Source: Candidatus Levybacteria bacterium RIFCSPLOWO2_01_FULL_39_10
Lineage (GTDB): Bacteria > Patescibacteriota > Microgenomatia > Levybacterales > UBA12049
Assembly: GCA_001782515.1 (NCBI GenBank)
Contig: MFOV01000013.1
Coordinates: forward strand, 9,418 to 17,537
Length of the DNA: 8,120 nt
Direction of reading: 5' to 3'
Shown here: positions 5,476 through 8,120 of the stretch, piece after piece
Position numbering within the stretch: position 1 is the stretch's first letter
Layout of the letters: every line of letters begins with the position of its first letter
The notes under the pieces: model-generated
What the model was told of the DNA's origin: nothing
Database searches by the model: none
The model's input: the letters and a program-made list of their open reading frames with translations, nothing else
Program-made: the position numbers and the translations under genes

Positions 5476-5526
5476 CATTGTCTAGCGTTTAGGGTATAGC
5501 TGGTAGGGTTTAGTTATTTAATTAAA

Positions 5527-5661
5527 ATGGAAAAACTTATAAAAATTAAAAAACTTAAAAGGAAAAGAAAACACGGTTTTCTAACAAGATCAAAAACAAG
5601 GACTGGTAGGAGGGTAATTCAGAGAAGAAGAAAAAAAGGAAGAAAGAAAACTGCAATTTAA
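5527..5661 (+). CDS. rpmH: 50S ribosomal protein bL34
   Basis: This 44-residue gene gives MEKLIKIKKLKRKRKHGFLT, continuing into RSKTRTGRRVIQRRRKKGRK and ending KTAI. The core KRKRKHGFLTRSKTRTGRRVI (11-31) matches the bL34 pattern R-x-H-GF-xR-x-x-T-x-x-GR-x-V-(I/L)-x-x-RR-x-KGR. The length agrees with the usual 44-47. bL34 is a very basic protein of the large subunit that packs on 23S rRNA. It starts the classic rpmH-rnpA-yidD-yidC-jag operon, divergent from dnaA, and its TAA stop shares its last A with the ATG of rnpA, implying coupled translation. No Shine-Dalgarno lies at normal distance; AGGG occurs 18 bases upstream. The identification is secure despite the small size. Confidence 0.96.
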   Translation: MEKLIKIKKLKRKRKHGFLTRSKTRTGRRVIQRRRKKGRKKTAI

Positions 5662-5990
5662 TGCTAAAAAGAAAATATAGGCTTGGAAACATACACCTCA
5701 TCAAACCAATTACAGTTGAGTCTTCCCTTTTTAAAATAAGAACATCTGAGAACGGACTTTCTATAAATAGATTTTCTATAATTGTTTCAAAAAGAGTGGA
5801 CCGACATTCGGTTGTTAGAAATAGAATTAAAAGGAAATTGGGAGCAAGTCTAAATGAAATTTTTGATAAAATAAAGGGAGGACGTGACTTTTTAATTTAT
5901 CCAAAAGCGGCAGTTTTGGAAAAAGACAAATCACATATTACAAATGAACTTTTGGATAAATTTAAAAAACTGCATTTATTAAATGATTAA
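5661..5990 (+). CDS. rnpA: Ribonuclease P protein component
   Basis: RnpA is the protein cofactor of RNase P, helping the catalytic RNA bind and cut the 5' leader of precursor tRNAs. The 109-residue product is of normal size. The family signature is clear: FSIIVSKRVDRHSVVRNRIKRKL (38-60), containing the RNR motif (RNRIKR, 53-58), then GGRDFLIYPKAA (73-84), where families usually have a D-x-(V/L)-x-x-(R/K) strand. The N-terminal half (MLKRKYRLGN, then VESSLFKIRTS) is more divergent and lacks the usual Phe/Arg cluster in clean form. The start codon overlaps the rpmH stop by one base and the last 8 bases overlap yidD. The pairing with rpmH is nearly universal in bacteria and supports the call. 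Confidence 0.95.
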   Translation: MLKRKYRLGNIHLIKPITVESSLFKIRTSENGLSINRFSIIVSKRVDRHSVVRNRIKRKLGASLNEIFDKIKGGRDFLIYPKAAVLEKDKSHITNELLDKFKKLHLLND

Positions 5991-6228
5991 AAAATTTTTA
6001 ATTCAAACTATCAACTTCTATCAGATTTTTATATCTACCTCTTTTAAAAATATATTCGGAATGATCACTATTTGCAGATTTGACGTAACTTGTTCCGAAT
6101 ATGCAAAACAAGAGATCATAAAAAACGGCGCATTAAAAGGAAGCATAAATGGTTTCAAAAGATTTCTTAAATGCCAGCCTTTTTATACATTACAAACCAC
6201 TAATCATACAGGAGGAAAAGTAGTTTAA
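5983..6228 (+). CDS. yidD: Membrane protein insertion efficiency factor YidD (shortened C-terminus)
   Basis: YidD is a small membrane-associated protein that assists YidC insertion of inner-membrane proteins. The 81 residues include an amphipathic N-terminal helix (MIKKFLIQTINFYQIFIS), the signature CRFDVTCSEYAKQEIIKNGALKG (31-53), and GFKRFLKCQPF (58-68), so Cys31, Cys37 and Cys64 are kept. Differences from the family: CRFxPTCSxYA normally has Pro where Val35 stands, and the C-terminal GG-x-D-x-VP is reduced to TGGKVV, with a spacer TLQTTNH in between. It overlaps rnpA by 8 bases and yidC by 1. Its codons for TGGK include the GGAGG that serves as the yidC Shine-Dalgarno, which may explain why this end is kept. 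It is probably functional, but the altered tail is worth noting. Confidence 0.92.
   Translation: MIKKFLIQTINFYQIFISTSFKNIFGMITICRFDVTCSEYAKQEIIKNGALKGSINGFKRFLKCQPFYTLQTTNHTGGKVV
6211..6215 (+). promoter_or_regulatory. Shine-Dalgarno of yidC inside yidD
   Basis: GGAGG lies 12 bases before the yidC ATG (6228), encoded in the Gly-Gly codons of YidD. The spacing is longer than the usual 5-9 bases, but the jag gene has the same GGAGG at the same 12-base distance, so it may be this organism's rule inside operons. Confidence 0.6.
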
Positions 6229-7061
6229 TGGAGGCAGTCTCGGGAGTTTTTAATACATTAATTGTTATTCCTTTGACAAATGTTCTTATGGGAATATACT
6301 GGGTGCTCTCGTCAATTGGCATCCCCTATGCTCTTGGATTTTCAATAATAGGCTTGACAATAGTAATAAGAATAATTCTCTACCCTCTTATTTCATCACA
6401 ACTTAGAACTTCAAAAAAAATGCAGGCGCTTTCGCCCCACCTATCAAACGTCAGGCAACTTCATAAAGGAGACAATAAAAGAATCCAGCAGGAAACAATG
6501 AGGCTTTATAAAGAGCACGGAGTAAACCCTGCAGCAGGATGCGTTCCGGCGCTTGTTCAAATACCTATATTTTTTGGTTTGTACTCTCTTATTAACAGTC
6601 TTGTCGGAAAATCCCAAGCAGAAATAGTTTCGTATATAAATAACATTGTAATTGCACCTTTTCAAATAACCCAAGCTTGGGATCCGACTTTTTTTGGAAT
6701 TCCACTCTCAGCAAGTCCGAAAGAACTTTTGGGAACATTAACAATAGTTGCGATTGCGATTCCACTTCTGACTGGCCTTTTTCAGTTTATTCAGTCTAAA
6801 ATGATGTTCTCAACTCCTCCATCAAACCTTCCTGTTAAAAAAGCGGATGGGGCAAGTGAAGATTTTTCAACTGTCTTTCAAAAACAGGCAGCTTATATCT
6901 TCCCTGTTATGATTGGATTTTTCTCATTTACTTTTGCATTTGCACTCTCCTTATACTGGAATACTTTTACAATTTTTGGTATCATTCAGCAATATAAAAT
7001 TGCGGGATTGGGAGGACTCGAGGGTCTATGGCAAAAAACAAGAAAGCAGTTGAGGAAATAG
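6228..7061 (+). CDS. yidC: Membrane protein insertase YidC/Oxa1 family
   Basis: YidC inserts and folds membrane proteins, alone or with SecYEG. The 277-residue product fits the short Gram-positive-like type without the large periplasmic domain of E. coli YidC. Five membrane segments are visible: about 11-30, 33-53, 105-124, 168-190, and a last pair within 221-257. The groove arginine is Arg48 in LTIVIRIILYPL (43-54). Family motifs include the cytoplasmic basic hairpin (55-95), NPAAGCVPALVQIPIFFGLY (100-119), and ALSLYWNTFTIFGIIQQY (239-256). There is no Cys-containing lipobox at the N-terminus. It shares one base with the yidD stop and its last 34 bases overlap jag. A basic tail (QKTRKQLRK) ends the protein, as is usual for ribosome contact. 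The call is very secure. Confidence 0.96.
   Translation: MEAVSGVFNTLIVIPLTNVLMGIYWVLSSIGIPYALGFSIIGLTIVIRIILYPLISSQLRTSKKMQALSPHLSNVRQLHKGDNKRIQQETMRLYKEHGVNPAAGCVPALVQIPIFFGLYSLINSLVGKSQAEIVSYINNIVIAPFQITQAWDPTFFGIPLSASPKELLGTLTIVAIAIPLLTGLFQFIQSKMMFSTPPSNLPVKKADGASEDFSTVFQKQAAYIFPVMIGFFSFTFAFALSLYWNTFTIFGIIQQYKIAGLGGLEGLWQKTRKQLRK
7011..7015 (+). promoter_or_regulatory. Shine-Dalgarno of jag inside yidC
   Basis: GGAGG lies 12 bases before the ATG at 7028, the same distance as for yidC. A second AGGG at 7021-7024 is only 3 bases away, too close to be ideal. Together they support the ATG at 7028 and a 34-base overlap. Confidence 0.5.
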
Positions 7062-7477
7062 TTTCGGAGTTTTTTAAAAAACTTGGTCTTGAATATTCGT
7101 TTAAAATTAAGGAAAGCGATGAGTCAATTGACGTTGAAGTTGACACTGATGACCCGGGACTTCTTATCGGCCACCATGGAGATACTCTTGATTCTTTGCA
7201 GCTTGTGTTATCCCTTATTATTGCAAAATATCTTGGTGAATTTAAAAGGGTAACGCTTGAGGTCTCAGATTATAAGAAGAATAGAGCCGAGTATTTGGAA
7301 AGCTTAGCACGAGAAACAAAAGAAAAAGTGCTTTCTGAAAATAAAGAAATTTACTTACCAAATCTAAAACCCTGGGAGCGGCGTATTGTACATCTGTATT
7401 TTAAAGACGATAGGCAAGTTATGTCTGAGTCAACAGGAGAAGGAAAAGAAAGAACTCTTATGGTTAGACCTAAGTAG
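7028..7477 (+). CDS. khpB: KhpB/Jag-type RNA-binding protein (KH plus R3H domains, no Jag-N)
   Basis: Jag (KhpB, EloR) binds RNA and in Gram-positive bacteria influences cell elongation and division. The 149 residues hold a KH domain (about 25-85) with its GxxG loop as GHHG (48-51) inside DPGLLIGHHGDTLDSLQLV, then a helix (RAEYLESLARETKEKVL), then an R3H domain (about 110-149) with PWERRIVH giving Arg118-x3-His122, and the tail STGEGKERTLMVRPK resembling the usual SxGExxxRxVVIxPK. The N-terminal Jag-N domain of Bacillus/Streptococcus Jag is absent. It directly follows yidC, the conserved pairing, and overlaps it by 34 bases. The usual next genes mnmE/mnmG are not here; a gap and rnhA follow. 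Identification is secure. Confidence 0.94.
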   Translation: MAKNKKAVEEIVSEFFKKLGLEYSFKIKESDESIDVEVDTDDPGLLIGHHGDTLDSLQLVLSLIIAKYLGEFKRVTLEVSDYKKNRAEYLESLARETKEKVLSENKEIYLPNLKPWERRIVHLYFKDDRQVMSESTGEGKERTLMVRPK

Positions 7478-7665
7478 CCCCTAAGTCGCTTCAGAGACTG
7501 TTGGCTTTTATCGATGCCTCACACATGCTAAAATAGCTTTGGGATTGCGCTGCGGCAAAATTTTTCAAACGGACAGAAAAGGCCGGTTTTTCAATTAAAA
7601 ATTATAAGAATTGTCACTTTTGGGGCTAAATTTGCCTAGAAATTTTATTAGAATTGTAAGTCAAA
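7478..7665. other. 188-base gap between jag and rnhA without a convincing gene
   Basis: I see no good ORF here. A weak hairpin TTGC(7545-7548)/GCAA(7555-7558) is followed by AA and TTTTT (7561-7565), a poor intrinsic-terminator candidate that may end the rpmH operon. Another four-base stem, AGTC/GACT, lies near the start of the gap. A TATAAG (7603-7608) without a -35 and a TAGAAT (7649-7654, 5 of 6, ending 11 bases before the rnhA ATG) are possible -10 elements. The left part is less A/T rich than its surroundings, which leaves room for a small RNA, but no known RNA family is recognised. Confidence 0.3.
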
Positions 7666-8097
7666 ATGAATAGTATAGTAACACTTAATATTTATACCGA
7701 TGGAGGTTCCCGAGGAAACCCAGGAGACGCGGCTTATGGTTTTTACATTGAAACTGAAGAAAAAAGGCAAGTCGCAAAAAAAGGCGAGAGACTTGGGACT
7801 ACAACAAACAATGTTGCAGAATATACAGGAATTTATGAAAGCCTAAAATGGGTAAGTGAGAATCTTAGCTTATTTCCTAATCTTACAAAAGTCAATGTTT
7901 TTATGGACTCTTTGCTTGCAGCGTCACAGCTCAAAGGAATTTATAAGATAAAAAACGCAAAACTGAGAGAAATATTTTTTGAAATAAAAAGTTTGGAAAA
8001 GAAAATAAAAGTTCCCATTACATATTTACACATTCCAAGGGAACAAAACCGGATAGCAGACAGACTTGTTAATATAGCCCTAGATGGGAAATATTAA
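7666..8097 (+). CDS. rnhA: Ribonuclease HI family protein
   Basis: RNase HI cleaves the RNA strand of RNA-DNA hybrids, removing R-loops and primers. The 143 residues show the full fold and active site: TDGGSRGNPG (11-20) with Asp12, NNVAEY (48-53) with Glu52, FMDS (79-82) with Asp81, and ADRLVN (131-136) with Asp132. HIPREQNRIADRL (122-134) is the typical C-terminal motif. It lacks the basic protrusion of the E. coli enzyme and resembles the short RNase HI type found in many bacteria and archaea, sometimes annotated only as 'ribonuclease HI family'. The start at 7666 is supported by an in-frame stop at 7657 and by the motif lying just after the N-terminus. No Shine-Dalgarno is seen. It ends 23 bases before the window edge, and those bases are pure A/T without features. 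The family is certain; the exact paralogue is not. Confidence 0.94.
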   Translation: MNSIVTLNIYTDGGSRGNPGDAAYGFYIETEEKRQVAKKGERLGTTTNNVAEYTGIYESLKWVSENLSLFPNLTKVNVFMDSLLAASQLKGIYKIKNAKLREIFFEIKSLEKKIKVPITYLHIPREQNRIADRLVNIALDGKY

Positions 8098-8120
8098 AAA
8101 TTAAATTTTAAATATAAAAT

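Larger units (their letters stand above)
5371..5526. other. Divergent dnaA-rpmH intergenic region (possible second origin half)
   Basis: These 156 bases separate the divergent dnaA and rpmH operons and are strongly A/T rich, especially 5447-5475. One DnaA-box-like AATGGATAA (5417-5425, 7 of 9) lies here; I see no perfect box and no trio-like tract, both of which are on the other side of dnaA. It holds the two divergent promoters. In bipartite origins this region carries the box cluster upstream of dnaA; here the better upstream sites lie just inside dnaA at 5334-5365. Confidence 0.45.

Noticed and set aside
4292..5959. One-mismatch DnaA boxes inside genes (4292 TCTGGATAA, 5897 TTATCCAAA, 5951 TTTGGATAA)
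   Set aside because: They are isolated, lie in codons explained by protein sequence (for example IYPK in RnpA), and show the chance background level in this AT-rich DNA.
69..8097. Recoding of TGA as glycine, as in some Patescibacteria
   Set aside because: All conserved proteins are full length without any internal TGA, so the standard code is enough.
1..8120. CRISPR array, insertion sequence, tRNA or rRNA
   Set aside because: No regularly spaced repeats, transposase motifs, terminal inverted repeats with target duplications, or recognisable RNA-gene signatures were seen.

Overview
The window looks like the chromosomal replication-origin region of a small-genome, AT-rich bacterium of the Candidate Phyla Radiation (Patescibacteria), most likely a Microgenomates-type lineage. 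The reasons are the low GC content, the compact gene set with 1 to 34 base overlaps, a Jag/KhpB protein cut down to its KH and R3H domains, a DnaN whose N-terminus has the 'xLLENLKxGLS...AQLPIL' style, and large surface proteins of no named family. The lineage call is an inference from recalled family resemblance and needs a phylogeny. All genes read with the standard code.

Left part (1-2690, + strand) is an accessory cell-surface block. It holds a large multi-domain membrane protein (basic N-terminal tail, membrane segments, a DUF11-like beta domain and a probable lysozyme-like domain, possibly continuing off the left edge), a secreted LytM/M23-type peptidase with its zinc ligands, and a 91-residue single-pass membrane protein. 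The first two together suggest peptidoglycan remodelling outside the membrane.

Centre (2739-5526) is the replication block. dnaA and dnaN lie on the - strand and rpmH starts a divergent operon on the + strand. The dnaA-dnaN gap (3861-3984) carries a perfect DnaA box, further degenerate boxes at 11-12 base spacing, a TAG-rich tract matching the DnaA-trio pattern, and a pure A/T stretch at the dnaN start codon. This resembles the Bacillus-type arrangement in which unwinding occurs between dnaA and dnaN. A second box-like cluster covers the first codons of dnaA and shares a perfect 17-base inverted repeat with the gap, so the origin may be bipartite around dnaA.

Right part (5527-7477) is the conserved rpmH-rnpA-yidD-yidC-jag operon: ribosomal protein bL34, RNase P protein, membrane-insertion factor YidD, insertase YidC and RNA-binding KhpB. 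The junctions overlap by 1, 8, 1 and 34 bases, which points to translational coupling from one extended -10 promoter at 5467-5475. After a 188-base gap without a convincing gene comes a ribonuclease HI gene (7666-8097).

Recurring regulatory theme: several first genes (M23 peptidase, small membrane protein, dnaA, perhaps rnhA) have a -10-like hexamer only 6-12 bases before ATG and no Shine-Dalgarno, suggesting leaderless mRNAs. Two genes inside the operon (yidC, jag) instead have a GGAGG exactly 12 bases before ATG. I see no mobile element, CRISPR array, tRNA or rRNA. I found no clear new multi-gene system; the most interesting items are the origin architecture and the surface protein with the lysozyme-like domain.
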